DNA of 64,000 nt from Bradyrhizobium diazoefficiens. Lineage in GTDB: Bacteria > Pseudomonadota > Alphaproteobacteria > Rhizobiales > Xanthobacteraceae. The notes under the pieces are model-generated. The model was not told the origin of the DNA. It did no database searches and was given only the letters and a program-made list of their open reading frames with translations. Shown piece after piece: positions 1 through 8,219 of the stretch (positions are counted from its first letter, which is position 1; the number at the start of each line of letters is the position of its first letter). A program made the position numbers and the translations under genes. The stretch is from assembly GCF_018129965.1 (NCBI RefSeq), contig NZ_JAFCKW010000026.1, positions 23,146 to 87,145 of the forward strand. The letters are read 5' to 3'.

Positions 1-23
1 ACGGCGAATAGTGATCGCTCGCC

Positions 24-545
24 TCAAAACTCGTTGGCGATCTTCGAGAGCATCTGAAGCAGGGCCTCGCGGTTGGCTGGCTCGAGCAACTCGTTCAGCC
101 GCGACTCGTGCTTGGTGGCGACGAGCTTCTTGGCGCGCGACAGCACGGCCTTGCCCTTGTCGGTCAGGACCAGGATGTGCGAGCGGCGATCGTTGGTGGA
201 GCGGATCCGCGCGCAAAGGTCGCGGCTTTCCAGATTGTCGAGCAGGGCGACGAAGTTCGGCCTGAGGATGCCGAGCGTGGAGGCGACCTCGGTTTGATTA
301 CGTCCCGGATTCTTCTCGACCAGCAGCAGCACGGAGAACTGCGCGGGCGTGAGCTGGAGCGAGGCCATGCAGCGGATGAAGTTCTCGAACACCTTGAGCT
401 GGGCGCGCTTGAGGACGTAACCGAGTTGTTCGGAGAGTTCGCCGAGCTGCAGGGCTTCGGCGTGCCCGTGGATCTGGGCATCGCCCACGTCCTTGCGGCC
501 CTTGGCCGCGTCGCCGGACTTTTCAGCGGTTTTGGAAACGGTCAT
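24..545 (-). CDS. MarR-family transcriptional regulator
   Basis: A 173-residue protein with a MarR winged-helix domain: after a short polar N-terminus (about 1-35) there is an effector-binding/dimerisation helix (about 36-75), a winged HTH (about 75-130, including the stretch NQTEVASTLGILRPNFVALL) and a C-terminal dimer helix. The wing carries the family-typical charged pattern R-S-T-N-D-R-R-S. MarR proteins usually repress a divergent or nearby catabolic operon and release DNA on binding a phenolic or acyl-CoA ligand. It is divergent from the Liv transporter genes, with a dyad between them that also occurs before pobA and before the ligase operon. I infer it is the local hydroxycinnamate-pathway repressor, comparable in role to CouR of Rhodopseudomonas. 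The ATG start is the first in frame. Confidence 0.9.
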   Translation of the reverse strand: MTVSKTAEKSGDAAKGRKDVGDAQIHGHAEALQLGELSEQLGYVLKRAQLKVFENFIRCMASLQLTPAQFSVLLLVEKNPGRNQTEVASTLGILRPNFVALLDNLESRDLCARIRSTNDRRSHILVLTDKGKAVLSRAKKLVATKHESRLNELLEPANREALLQMLSKIANEF

Positions 546-603
546 CGCCTCGTGCTCGTAATCCCGCTAAATTCAGGCCGGGCCGCCCGCCGCCCTTGAG
601 ATT

Positions 604-637
604 ATATTTGATAATTGTTATGGACCATATCAAATAT
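604..637. promoter_or_regulatory. Predicted MarR operator between the regulator and the Liv operon
   Basis: A perfect 10-bp inverted repeat, ATATTTGATA (604-613) and TATCAAATAT (628-637), encloses the dyad GTTAT-GGACC-ATATC (617-631), whose core TATGGACCATA is itself palindromic. The site lies in the divergent intergenic region 59 bases from the MarR start. The 15-bp GTTAT-N5-ATA(W)(Y) dyad recurs at 8033-8047 and 12183-12197. Function is inferred from position and symmetry. Confidence 0.6.
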
Positions 638-722
638 CGCCGGCGATTTTCAACGGCTGTGAGCGGACCGTCCACCGCAATCGAGGGGACCGGTCCGGAT
701 CTTTGAGGGGGAGCGTCCGGTC

Positions 723-1763
723 TTGAACACCACCATCATGCTGTTCCTGGTACAGGACGGCATTACCAATGGCGCAATCTATGCGCTGCTCGGCCTGGCA
801 CTGGTGCTGGTGTTCGCCGTCACCCGCGTGATCCTGATTCCCCAGGGCGAATTCGTCACCTATGGCGCGCTGACCTATGCCTCGCTGGCGGCGGGCCAGA
901 TGCCCGGCACGGCCAAGCTCGCGCTGGCCCTCGGCATCGGCGCCTTCGCCTTCGACATGGTCGTGGCCCGCAAGGCGCTGCATTTGCGTCTGGTCATGCG
1001 CAGCTTCCTCACCAACATCGTGCTGCCGGCCATCGTGCTGGCGCTGACCTCCTATGTCGTCGCCCAGAAGCCGCCGGTCGCGATCTGCATCGCGCTGTCG
1101 CTGGTGATCGTCGCGATGATCGGGCTGTTTCTCTACCGGGTCGCGTTCCAGCCGCTGGCGCACACCTCCGTGCTGGTGCTGCTGATCGCATCGGTCGGCG
1201 TCCATCTCGCGCTGCAGGGAATGGGGCTGCTGTTCTTCGGCGCCGAAGGCCAACGCGGCCCGGCCGTGCTGTCCGGCTCCTTCACCGCGGGCGCGCTGCG
1301 CTTCACCGGACAGAGCATCACGGTCTACGGCATCACCATCGCCTTCATCGTCGGGCTCTGGCTGTTCTTCGGCCTGACGCTCTATGGCAAGGCGTTGCGC
1401 GCCACCGCCGTCAACCGGCTCGGCGCGCGGCTGGCCGGCATCCGCACCACGCTGTCCGGGCAGATCGCCTTCCTGCTGGCCTCCGTCATCGGCGCGCTGT
1501 CGGGCATCATGATCGTACCGATCACGACGCTCTATTACGACAGCGGCTTCCTGATCGGCCTGAAGGGCTTCGTCGCGGCGATCATCGGCGGCCTCGTCAG
1601 CTACCCCCTCACTGCCATTGCGGCGCTGGTGGTCGGCATCGTCGAGGCGTTCTCGTCCTTCTACGCTTCCAACTACAAGGAGGTGATCGTTTTCATGCTC
1701 TTGATTCCCGTGCTGCTGCTGCGCTCGCTCGCAGCCCCCGCGGTCGAGGAAGAGAAGGACTGA
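723..1763 (+). CDS. livH: Branched-chain amino acid-type ABC transporter permease (LivH-like)
   Basis: A 346-residue hydrophobic protein of the LivH/BPD_transp_2 permease family, with about eight membrane segments and the early motif NGAIYALLGLALVLVFAVTR. It would form half of the inner-membrane channel, with the LivM part of the next gene. The start is TTG: a GGGGGAG ribosome site lies 9 nt upstream, whereas the nearest ATG (738) is too far from it. It is somewhat longer than classic LivH (about 290-310 residues). Eight bases separate it from the fused permease-ATPase. Given the surrounding aromatic catabolic genes the substrate is more likely an aromatic acid than an amino acid; that is inference. 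Confidence 0.9.
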   Translation: MNTTIMLFLVQDGITNGAIYALLGLALVLVFAVTRVILIPQGEFVTYGALTYASLAAGQMPGTAKLALALGIGAFAFDMVVARKALHLRLVMRSFLTNIVLPAIVLALTSYVVAQKPPVAICIALSLVIVAMIGLFLYRVAFQPLAHTSVLVLLIASVGVHLALQGMGLLFFGAEGQRGPAVLSGSFTAGALRFTGQSITVYGITIAFIVGLWLFFGLTLYGKALRATAVNRLGARLAGIRTTLSGQIAFLLASVIGALSGIMIVPITTLYYDSGFLIGLKGFVAAIIGGLVSYPLTAIAALVVGIVEAFSSFYASNYKEVIVFMLLIPVLLLRSLAAPAVEEEKD

Positions 1764-1770
1764 GGCCCAG

Positions 1771-3540
1771 ATGCAAAGCCGGCTTCCCATCATCATCTTC
1801 GCAGCCGTCATGGCGGCGATCCCGTTCGTTCCCGGCATGCCGCCGTTCTGGATCGTGCTGCTCGACAATATCGGCCTTGCCGCGCTGGTCGCGATGGGCC
1901 TCGTGCTGCTGACCGGCGTCGGCGGCCTTACCTCGTTTGGCCAGGCGGCGTTCGTCGGCTTCGGCGCCTACACCACCGCGGTGCTGTCGACGACCTATGG
2001 CCTGTCGCCGTGGCTGACGCTGCCGCTGTCGCTCCTGGTGAGCGGATCGCTGGCGGTGCTGCTCGGCCTCGTGACGGTCCGTCTGTCCGGCCATTATCTG
2101 CCGCTCGGCACGCTCGCCTGGGGCCTCGGCCTGTTCTATTTGTTCAGCAAGCTGGAATTCCTCGGGAGGAACGACGGCATCTCCGCGATCCCGCCGCTGT
2201 CGATCGGCGCGTTCAAGATGCTCTCGCCGGGTTCGATCTATTACGCGATCTGGGTCGCCGTGATCGTCTCGGCCCTGCTCACGATGAACCTCCTGGATTC
2301 CCGCACCGGCCGCGCCATCCGCGCGCTGCGCCGCGGTCATGTCGCGGCCGAGGCATTCGGGGTGCACACGCCGCGCGCAAAACTGCTGGTGTTCATCCAC
2401 GCCGCCGTGCTCGCCGGCCTCTCCGGCTGGCTCTACGCACATCTTCAGCGCGCGGTGAACCCGACGCCGTTCGGCGCGCAGGCCGGCATCGAATATCTCT
2501 TCATCGCGGTGGTCGGCGGCGCCGGCTATGTCTGGGGCGGCGTGCTGGGCGCGGCGATCGTCGTGGTGCTGAAGGAGGTGCTGCAAAGCTACCTGCCGCT
2601 GCTCCTGCCCGGCTCCGGCCAGGTCGAGACCATCGTGTTCGGCATCATGCTCGTCGCGCTGCTCCAGCTCGCGCCGGGCGGCGTCTGGCCCTGGCTGATG
2701 TCGCTGCTGCCCCAGTCGGCCCGCGGCAGGACGCCGGACATCACGCTGAAGCTCGATGACCGCGTCCGCTCGCCCGGCCAGTCCGGGGTCCTGCTCCAGG
2801 TCGAGAAGGCGCGCAAGCAATTCGGCGGCGTGATCGGCGTCAACAACGTCTCCTTCGACGTCCAGGCCCGCGAGATCGTCGCGCTGATCGGACCGAACGG
2901 GGCCGGCAAGAGCACGACGTTCAACCTGATCACCGGCGTGCTGTCGGCGACATCCGGATCGATCTCGGTGCTTGGCAAGCCGGTCGACAACGCGCCGCCG
3001 CAGGAAATCGTCAAGCTCGGCATCAGCAGGACCTTCCAGCACGTCAAACTCGTCCCTGACATGACCGTGCTGGAGAATGTCGCGATCGGCGCGCATCTGC
3101 GTGGGCATTCCGGGCCGATCGCCTCGATGCTGCGGCTCGACCGCGCCGACGAAGCCAAACTGCTCGCCGAAGCCGCGCGCCAGATCGAGAGGGTCGGCCT
3201 TGCCGACCAGATGCATCAGCTCGCGGGCAGCCTGTCGCTCGGCCAGCAGCGCATCGTCGAGATCGCGCGCGCGCTGTGCGTCGATCCGATGCTGCTGCTG
3301 CTCGACGAACCGGCCGCGGGCCTGCGCCACATGGAGAAGCAGCGCCTCGCAACGCTGCTGCGCGACTTGCGCGACGGCGGCATGAGCGTGCTGCTGGTCG
3401 AGCACGACATGGGCTTCGTGATGAACCTTGCCGACCGCATCGTCGTGCTCGATTTCGGCACCAAGATCGCGGAGGGCACGCCCGCCACGATCAAGACCAA
3501 TCCCGAAGTGATCAAGGCCTATCTCGGAGTGGCGGCATGA
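1771..3540 (+). CDS. Fused Liv-type ABC permease and ATPase (LivM-LivG)
   Basis: A 589-residue fusion. Residues 1-315 are a LivM permease with about eight to ten membrane segments and the family stretch GGLTSFGQAAFVGFGAYTTA. A short linker (about 316-345) leads into a LivG ATPase with Walker A GPNGAGKST (about 373-381), signature LSLGQQR, Walker B LLLLDEPAAGL and switch histidine in LLVEHDMGFV. LivM-LivG fusions occur in some alphaproteobacteria; the usual case is two genes. No frameshift or internal start was needed to explain it, and the frame is open throughout. It follows the LivH gene closely and overlaps LivF by 4 nt (ATGA), so the channel and both ATPases are translated together. Confidence 0.92.
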   Translation: MQSRLPIIIFAAVMAAIPFVPGMPPFWIVLLDNIGLAALVAMGLVLLTGVGGLTSFGQAAFVGFGAYTTAVLSTTYGLSPWLTLPLSLLVSGSLAVLLGLVTVRLSGHYLPLGTLAWGLGLFYLFSKLEFLGRNDGISAIPPLSIGAFKMLSPGSIYYAIWVAVIVSALLTMNLLDSRTGRAIRALRRGHVAAEAFGVHTPRAKLLVFIHAAVLAGLSGWLYAHLQRAVNPTPFGAQAGIEYLFIAVVGGAGYVWGGVLGAAIVVVLKEVLQSYLPLLLPGSGQVETIVFGIMLVALLQLAPGGVWPWLMSLLPQSARGRTPDITLKLDDRVRSPGQSGVLLQVEKARKQFGGVIGVNNVSFDVQAREIVALIGPNGAGKSTTFNLITGVLSATSGSISVLGKPVDNAPPQEIVKLGISRTFQHVKLVPDMTVLENVAIGAHLRGHSGPIASMLRLDRADEAKLLAEAARQIERVGLADQMHQLAGSLSLGQQRIVEIARALCVDPMLLLLDEPAAGLRHMEKQRLATLLRDLRDGGMSVLLVEHDMGFVMNLADRIVVLDFGTKIAEGTPATIKTNPEVIKAYLGVAA

Positions 3541-4259
3541 GCGCGCTGTTGTCCGTCGCGGATGCGCATGTCGCCTATGGCAAGGTCGAGGCGGTACGCT
3601 CGGTCTCGCTCGAGGTCGGGGCGAACCAGATCGTCACCATCGTCGGCGCCAATGGCGCCGGCAAGACCACCCTGCTGTCGGCCATCATAGGAATCCTGCC
3701 GCTGAAGGGCCGCGTGACGTTCGCCGGCCAGGACCTCGCCCGGCTCGATATCGAGGACCGCGTCGCGATGGGCCTCGGGCTCGTGCCGGAGCACCGCGAA
3801 TTGTTCGTCACGATGAATGTGGAGGATAATCTCGAGCTCGGCGCCTTTCGCATCGAGAAGCGCAAGGCGAAAGCTTCGATGGAGCACGTCTACACGCTGT
3901 TTCCGCGCCTGAAGGAGCGCCGCAAGCAGCTTGCCGGCACGCTCTCCGGCGGCGAGCAACAGATGCTCGCCATGGGCCGCGCACTGATGGGCGCGCCGAA
4001 ACTGCTGATGCTGGACGAGCCGAGCCTCGGGCTCGCGCCGATCATCGTCGCGGACATCTTCCGCATCGTCGGCGAGCTCCGCGCCGCCGGGGTCTCCGTG
4101 CTGCTGGTCGAGCAGAACGCACAGGCCGCGCTGAAGATCGCGGACCAGGCCTATGTGATGGAGCTCGGCGAATTCGTGCTGAGCGGCAAGGCCAGCGACG
4201 TCGCGGCGAACGAACGGGTGGCAGCGAGCTATCTTGGCTTCCAGCACGAAGGCGCGTGA
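3537..4259 (+). CDS. livF: Liv-type ABC transporter ATPase (LivF-like)
   Basis: A 240-residue ATPase with Walker A GANGAGKTT, signature LSGGEQQ, Walker B LLMLDEPSLGLAP and the His-less switch LLVEQNAQ typical of LivF. The start chosen is the ATG at 3537, in the ATGA overlap with the preceding gene; the frame is open further upstream but there it only shadows the fusion gene. With the LivG half of that gene it forms the nucleotide-binding pair. No substrate-binding protein follows directly; the most likely partner is the LivK-like gene at 16289 at the far end of the block. Confidence 0.93.
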   Translation: MSALLSVADAHVAYGKVEAVRSVSLEVGANQIVTIVGANGAGKTTLLSAIIGILPLKGRVTFAGQDLARLDIEDRVAMGLGLVPEHRELFVTMNVEDNLELGAFRIEKRKAKASMEHVYTLFPRLKERRKQLAGTLSGGEQQMLAMGRALMGAPKLLMLDEPSLGLAPIIVADIFRIVGELRAAGVSVLLVEQNAQAALKIADQAYVMELGEFVLSGKASDVAANERVAASYLGFQHEGA

Positions 4260-4270
4260 TTTGGACTCGT

Positions 4271-4409
4271 TTTCCCTTCTCCCCTTGTGGGAGAAGGTGG
4301 CGCGAAGCGCCGGATGAGGGGTTCTCTCCACTTGCAAGATCAATCGTCAGGAGAGAACCCCTTACTCGTCGCTATGCGAGCCACCCTCTCCCACAAGGGG
4401 AGAGGGTGC
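4271..4409. repeat. Extragenic palindromic repeat, copy 1
   Basis: An intergenic element bounded by inverted copies of CTTCTCCCCTTGTGGGAGAA and its complement-like partner at 4384-4408, with an inner GCGAAGCGCCGGATGAGGGG module and an inverted GGGGTTCTCTCC/GGAGAGAACCCC pair. Related elements are at 9264, 11321, 15725 and 17561. Folding would give a long hairpin that could also end livF transcription. Confidence 0.7.
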
Positions 4410-4442
4410 ACCGGGCGCACCGCCTTAGCTTTCGCCAGCAGG

Positions 4443-5063
4443 TCAGCTCGTCTCGCCCTTCAACGCCGCTAATTCCGCCTCGAGCTCCGCGATCCTCGCA
4501 TCCCTCGCGGCGAGCGCTGCCGCGACATCAGGTGCATCGAACTTCTGCGGGATGTGCTGCGGGCAGTTGGTGTCCCACGCCGCGATCTTGAACAGGATCA
4601 CCTGCTCCGGCCGCGCGCGATAGCCCTTCGGCATCAGCGACGCCGTCAGCGCTTCGTCGCCCTCGACCACGCGGGCCTCGCCCCAGATCTTCACCCGGCG
4701 GCGATGCGCGTAGTCCATGACGAAGATATACGCCTTGGGATTCTCCGTCAGATTGCCCTGCGTGATGAATTGCTGGTTACCGGCATAGTCGGCAAAGGCG
4801 AGCGTCTGCTTGTCCAGCACCTTCAAAAACCCCTTCGGGCCGCCGCGGTGCTGGATGTAGGGCTGGCCGTCCGCCGCGGCGGTGGCGAAATAGAAGCTGT
4901 TGGCCTCGGTGAGGAAGCCGGCCAGCTTCTCGTCGACCTCGGTACGCCACCCGTGCTGTTCGGCCCTAGCGTAGGACTCGCGCGACCCCTTTCGCGCCTG
5001 GATCGCCTTGACCGCGGGCGTGAAGGCCACGTCGCTCGCATAGGCATGGGCTGCTGTGGTCAT
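4443..5063 (-). CDS. Pyridoxamine 5'-phosphate oxidase-family flavoprotein
   Basis: A 206-residue protein of the PNPOx-like split-barrel family. The FMN-binding pattern is visible in FYFATAAADGQPYIQHRGGP (about 46-65) and in the following Asp/Tyr/Gly/Asn-Gln region. The C-terminal 25 residues look like a short coiled coil (DARIAELEAELAALKGE). The start is the ATG at 5063, with AGGAGA 6-7 nt upstream. Family members bind FMN or F420 and reduce or oxidise small substrates; most are not vitamin B6 enzymes. The gene is divergent from a LysR regulator across a 121-bp gap with a symmetrical site, so it is probably the target of that regulator. Confidence 0.85.
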   Translation of the reverse strand: MTTAAHAYASDVAFTPAVKAIQARKGSRESYARAEQHGWRTEVDEKLAGFLTEANSFYFATAAADGQPYIQHRGGPKGFLKVLDKQTLAFADYAGNQQFITQGNLTENPKAYIFVMDYAHRRRVKIWGEARVVEGDEALTASLMPKGYRARPEQVILFKIAAWDTNCPQHIPQKFDAPDVAAALAARDARIAELEAELAALKGETS

Positions 5064-5161
5064 CGGAACATCTCCTGAAAATTCCGGCGCATTTCTGCGT
5101 CTCCGCTTCACAAGATGGACGTTTCGGCGTCCAAGACAATCAGTTCACTTGACACTTTATC

Positions 5162-5178
5162 ATTGCGATATATGCAAT
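5162..5178. promoter_or_regulatory. Candidate LysR-type operator
   Basis: ATTGC-N7-GCAAT (arms 5162-5166 and 5174-5178) is a dyad with the T-N11-A layout expected of LysR-type regulators. It lies 7 bases before the LysR gene start and within the shared promoter region with the divergent oxidase gene, suggesting autorepression. Confidence 0.5.
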
Positions 5179-5184
5179 AATGCC

Positions 5185-6066
5185 ATGGACCGCCTCGAAG
5201 CCATGCACGTCTTCGTCACCGTTGCCGACCTGCGCGGCTTTGCGCCGGCGGCGCGCAAGCTGCATTTGTCGCCCTCGGCGGTGACACGGCTGATCGCGGC
5301 GCTGGAGGATCACCTCGGCGCGCGACTGCTGCAGCGGACCACGCGGCAGGTGACGCTGACCGATGTCGGCACGCGTTACCTGGAACGCGCGCGGCGCATC
5401 CTCGCCGATGTCGAGGAGGCCGACGGCTCCGCGCGGGAGGAGCGCAACCGGCCGAGCGGGCGGCTTGTGGTGTCGGCGCCGGTCGGTTTCGGCCGGCTGC
5501 ATGTCGGGCCGGTGATGACCGCCTATCTCAATCGCTATCCGGAAGTTGCCTGCGAGCTGCGGCTGTCGGACCACCTCGTCAACCTCGTCGAGGATGCCGT
5601 CGACGCCGCGGTCCGCATCGGCCATCTCGCCGATTCCTCGCTGGTGGCGCGCCAGGTCGGCGAGATGCGGCGGATCGTAGTGGCGTCGCCCGGTTATCTC
5701 AAGCGACACGGCGAGCCGAAGTCGCCGGAGGATTTGCGCGCGCATCAGACTATCCAGTTCGGTCCGACCAACTGGCGCTTCGTCCACGACGGCCGCGACG
5801 TCGAGGTGACGCCGGCCCCGCGCTTCAACAGCAACAGCGCCGACGCCGCCCTGCAATATGCCGAAGCCGGCGGCGGCATCACGCGCGTGCTCGCCTATCA
5901 GGCCGCCGACGGGCTGAAGCGCGGGCGCCTGAAAATCGTGCTGGCGAAGTACGAGCCGCCGGCGATGCCGATCCACATCGTCTATCCAACCTCGCGCCTG
6001 CTCTCGGCCAAGGTACGCGCGTTCATCGATCTCGTGGTGGAGACGGCGGAGTGGCGGTTTGGGTAG
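5185..6066 (+). CDS. LysR-family transcriptional regulator
   Basis: A 293-residue LysR regulator. The N-terminal winged HTH (about 1-60) contains the typical motif FAPAARKLHLSPSAVTRLIA, followed by a linker helix and a periplasmic-binding-like effector domain (about 90-290) of the CrgA/PA2877 type, with VVSAPVGFGRLHV at its start. The start is MDRLEAMHVF at 5185; the open frame upstream is not supported because it runs through the divergent promoter. It probably regulates the divergent PNPOx-like gene and itself. Confidence 0.9.
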   Translation: MDRLEAMHVFVTVADLRGFAPAARKLHLSPSAVTRLIAALEDHLGARLLQRTTRQVTLTDVGTRYLERARRILADVEEADGSAREERNRPSGRLVVSAPVGFGRLHVGPVMTAYLNRYPEVACELRLSDHLVNLVEDAVDAAVRIGHLADSSLVARQVGEMRRIVVASPGYLKRHGEPKSPEDLRAHQTIQFGPTNWRFVHDGRDVEVTPAPRFNSNSADAALQYAEAGGGITRVLAYQAADGLKRGRLKIVLAKYEPPAMPIHIVYPTSRLLSAKVRAFIDLVVETAEWRFG

Positions 6067-6069
6067 GTC

Positions 6070-6118
6070 TCTTTCTCCGTCATGGCCGGGCTTGTCCCGG
6101 GCATGACGACGGAGAGAG
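6070..6118. terminator. Hairpin repeat, possible bidirectional terminator
   Basis: CTCCGTCATG-GCCGGG/CCCGGGCATGACG forms an interrupted stem between the convergent LysR and thioesterase genes. The core CGTCATGGCCGGGCTTGTCC is a motif I associate with a repeat frequent in Bradyrhizobium intergenic DNA. There is no U-tract, so termination is only plausible. Confidence 0.45.
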
Positions 6119-6124
6119 GCTGGG

Positions 6125-6547
6125 TTACCCCATCTTCGGCACCACGCGAAACGTCCCGCTGGCGCGCGCGATCACGGCGTCGTCGGCTGTCGCAAGGCAT
6201 TGCGCGAAGCAGATCGTGCTGCCGGTCTTGATCGCCTCGCCCGCGATCGCGAGCCACTGGCCGATCCCGGCGGAACCGACGTAGTCGACCGAGAGCGAGA
6301 TCGTGACGAAGGACGTCGTCCAGCCCGTCGCCTGGGCGCAGCTATAGCCCATGGCGGCATCGGCCAGCGCCGCGATCAGGCCGCCATGGATCAGCCCGCG
6401 CGCGTTGGTGTGCGGCGTCGCCAGCCGCAGGCCGATGATCACGGCCCTGTCGGTCTTTCTGGAGTAGAGCGGCTCCCAGGGATCGGTGAGCGGCGCCTTG
6501 CGGAAATGCGGCTCGAAGCCGGCGGGAATGTCGGTGCTGGTCATCAT
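6125..6547 (-). CDS. PaaI-family hotdog thioesterase
   Basis: A 140-residue single hotdog-fold protein. The active-site region NARGLIHGGLIAALADAAMG (about 48-67) has the HGG and the following acidic residue (Asp in LADAAMG) characteristic of PaaI/YdiI-type acyl-CoA thioesterases, and TTSFVTISLSVDYVGSAG is the central strand. It likely hydrolyses an aryl- or acyl-CoA ester in the cytosol. Two adjacent ATGs (6547 and 6544) are possible starts; an in-frame upstream extension is rejected because it lacks family similarity. It may act as a CoA-salvage enzyme for the nearby aromatic pathway, though it is not in an operon with it. Confidence 0.87.
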   Translation of the reverse strand: MMTSTDIPAGFEPHFRKAPLTDPWEPLYSRKTDRAVIIGLRLATPHTNARGLIHGGLIAALADAAMGYSCAQATGWTTSFVTISLSVDYVGSAGIGQWLAIAGEAIKTGSTICFAQCLATADDAVIARASGTFRVVPKMG

Positions 6548-6673
6548 GGCGGTCTCGCGTTGCCGTTTCGCCGGCATTGAACGCGAAGTGGAGGATGGTT
6601 TCACCGCCTACAAAGTTTTAAACGGGGTTTGCGCGGGCGTTTGAAACGGGATCGTCATCGCGAGCGCAGAACC

Positions 6674-6786
6674 AGTAGGGTGGGTTAGCGTAGCGTAACC
6701 CACCTCTTTGGTGTCAACGGCAATGGAGGCGGTGGGTTACGCCCAGCGATTGCGCTTCGCGCATTCGCAAGGCTAACCCACCCTAC
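6674..6786. repeat. Inverted extragenic repeat (GTAGGGTGGGTTAGC type)
   Basis: GTAGGGTGGGTTAGC (6674-6688) is perfectly inverted as GCTAACCCACCCTAC (6772-6786), with a second internal pair GTAACCCACC/GGTGGGTTAC. It ends just 9 bases past the pobA stop and could serve as its terminator. This sequence type recurs in many bacterial genomes; copy number here cannot be seen from one window. Confidence 0.7.
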
Positions 6787-6795
6787 GATCCCGCT

Positions 6796-7965
6796 TTAGA
6801 ACGGCAGCCCCACATAATTCTCCGACAGCGAGGTCATCGCGGCCTGCGACTGCGTGACGTAGTCGAGCTCGGCGAGCTGGATGCGCGCGCCGATGGTGCC
6901 CGTGTCGGGGAATTTGTGCAGCATCGAGGTCATCCACCAGGAGAAGCGCACGGCTTTCCAGACCCGCGCCAGCGCCTTCGCCGAATAGGCGTCGATGCCG
7001 GCGCTGGACTTCTCGTCGTAGAACTCGCGGAACGCGCTCGACAGATAATGCGCGTCGCTGGCGGCGAGGTTCAGGCCCTTGGCGCCGGTCGGCGGCACGA
7101 TATGGGCGGCATCGCCGCACAGGAACATCCTGCCGAAGCGCATCGGCTCGGCCACGAAGCTGCGCAAGGGAGCAATGCTCTTCTCGATCGAGGGGCCGGT
7201 AACGAGGCTGTCGGCCGCCTCCTGGTCGAGCCGGCGCTTCAATTCGTCCCAGAAGCGATCGTCCGGCCACTGGTCGACGTGGTCGTCGAGCGAGCACTGC
7301 ACGTAATGCCGGCTCCGCTTCATCGAGCGCATGGTGCAGAGCGCAAAGCCGCGGGCGTGGTTGGAATAGATCAGCTCATGGCTGACCGGTGGCGTATCGG
7401 ACAGGATGCCGAGCCAGCCGAACGGATAGACCCGCTCGAATTCCTCGATCGCCGAAGCAGGGACGCTGGCGCGGCTGACTCCGTGAAAGCCGTCGCAGCC
7501 GGCGATGAAGTCGCAATCGAGCGTCTGGGTGACGCCGTCCTTCAGCCAGGTGACGCGCGGGTGAGCGCCGTCGAAATCATGCGGCTGCACGTCTTTGGCT
7601 TCGTAGACCGTGGTGAGCCCGGCGGCTTGGCGCGCCTTCATCAGGTCGAGCGTGACCTCGGTCTGGCCATAGATCATCACTGTCTTGCCGGTCGCGCCCT
7701 TCATGTCGATGCGGTGACGGCGGCCGGAAAAGGCAAGCTCGATGCCCTCATGCACCAGGCCTTCGGCATGCGCCCGCTCGCCGGCCCCGACCTGGTCGAG
7801 CAGCGCAACGGTTCCTTCCTCGAGAAGACCGGCGCGGATGCGCCCGAGCACATAATCCGGGCTCTGCCGCTCCAGAATGACATTGTCGATGCCGTATCGA
7901 TGCAGCAGTTGCCCAAGCAACAATCCTGCCGGCCCCGCCCCGATGATTGCGACTTTTGTCCGCAA
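6796..7965 (-). CDS. pobA: 4-hydroxybenzoate 3-monooxygenase
   Basis: A 389-residue FAD/NADPH aromatic hydroxylase converting 4-hydroxybenzoate to protocatechuate. The FAD-binding GAGPAGLLLG is at about 8-17, the second FAD motif FLCGDAAHIVPPTGAKGLN at about 280, the active-site Tyr in VSHELIY (equivalent to Tyr201) and the second active-site Tyr in ENYVGLPF at the C-terminus (equivalent to Tyr385). The length fits the family (about 390-394). The start is TTG at 7965 with GGGAGGAG 6-8 nt before it; the frame stays open upstream but family similarity begins at this codon. It is divergent from a TRAP transporter, across two symmetrical sites. It supplies the ring-cleavage route with protocatechuate. 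Confidence 0.96.
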   Translation of the reverse strand: MRTKVAIIGAGPAGLLLGQLLHRYGIDNVILERQSPDYVLGRIRAGLLEEGTVALLDQVGAGERAHAEGLVHEGIELAFSGRRHRIDMKGATGKTVMIYGQTEVTLDLMKARQAAGLTTVYEAKDVQPHDFDGAHPRVTWLKDGVTQTLDCDFIAGCDGFHGVSRASVPASAIEEFERVYPFGWLGILSDTPPVSHELIYSNHARGFALCTMRSMKRSRHYVQCSLDDHVDQWPDDRFWDELKRRLDQEAADSLVTGPSIEKSIAPLRSFVAEPMRFGRMFLCGDAAHIVPPTGAKGLNLAASDAHYLSSAFREFYDEKSSAGIDAYSAKALARVWKAVRFSWWMTSMLHKFPDTGTIGARIQLAELDYVTQSQAAMTSLSENYVGLPF

Positions 7966-8032
7966 TACGTGCTCCTCCCGAATCTGTAGGCTTTCGGCAC
8001 GGCTCGCTTGTCGCGACCGCCCGCGCGCGATA

Positions 8033-8047
8033 ATTATACCATATAAC
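8033..8047. promoter_or_regulatory. Predicted MarR site upstream of pobA
   Basis: ATTAT-ACCAT-ATAAC, read on the pobA strand as GTTAT-ATGGT-ATAAT, with a perfect inner TTATA-CCA-TATAA dyad at 8034-8046. It matches in sequence and 5-bp spacing the sites at 617-631 and 12183-12197 and lies about 70 bases upstream of pobA. Confidence 0.55.
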
Positions 8048-8150
8048 GGTTGGGCAAAAGGGGAGTGCGCGGCGCCGCCGGCAGCGACAAATCCATGCAA
8101 CATGGCTGGCGTAGGCCGTCGTCCAGTTCCGGCTTGAACGCGCCGGCCAA

Positions 8151-8170
8151 TTAGATAACATGTTAATTAA
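8151..8170. promoter_or_regulatory. AT-rich palindrome upstream of the TRAP operon
   Basis: A TAACATGTTA palindrome (8156-8165) is flanked by symmetrical TTA/TAA (8151-8153, 8168-8170), 50 bases before dctP. It differs from the GTTAT-N5-ATAAC sites, so it may bind another factor or overlap the promoter. Confidence 0.4.
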
Positions 8171-8219
8171 AGAAACCGGGGCCATCGAAGCCCGCCGTCG
8201 AAACAGGGAGAGACGACCG

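Noticed and set aside
630..3405. Long open frames on the minus strand opposite the Liv genes (412 and 570 residues)
   Set aside because: Their products are Asp/Arg/His/Gln-rich without domains and exactly shadow strong Liv genes; typical of high-GC antisense frames.
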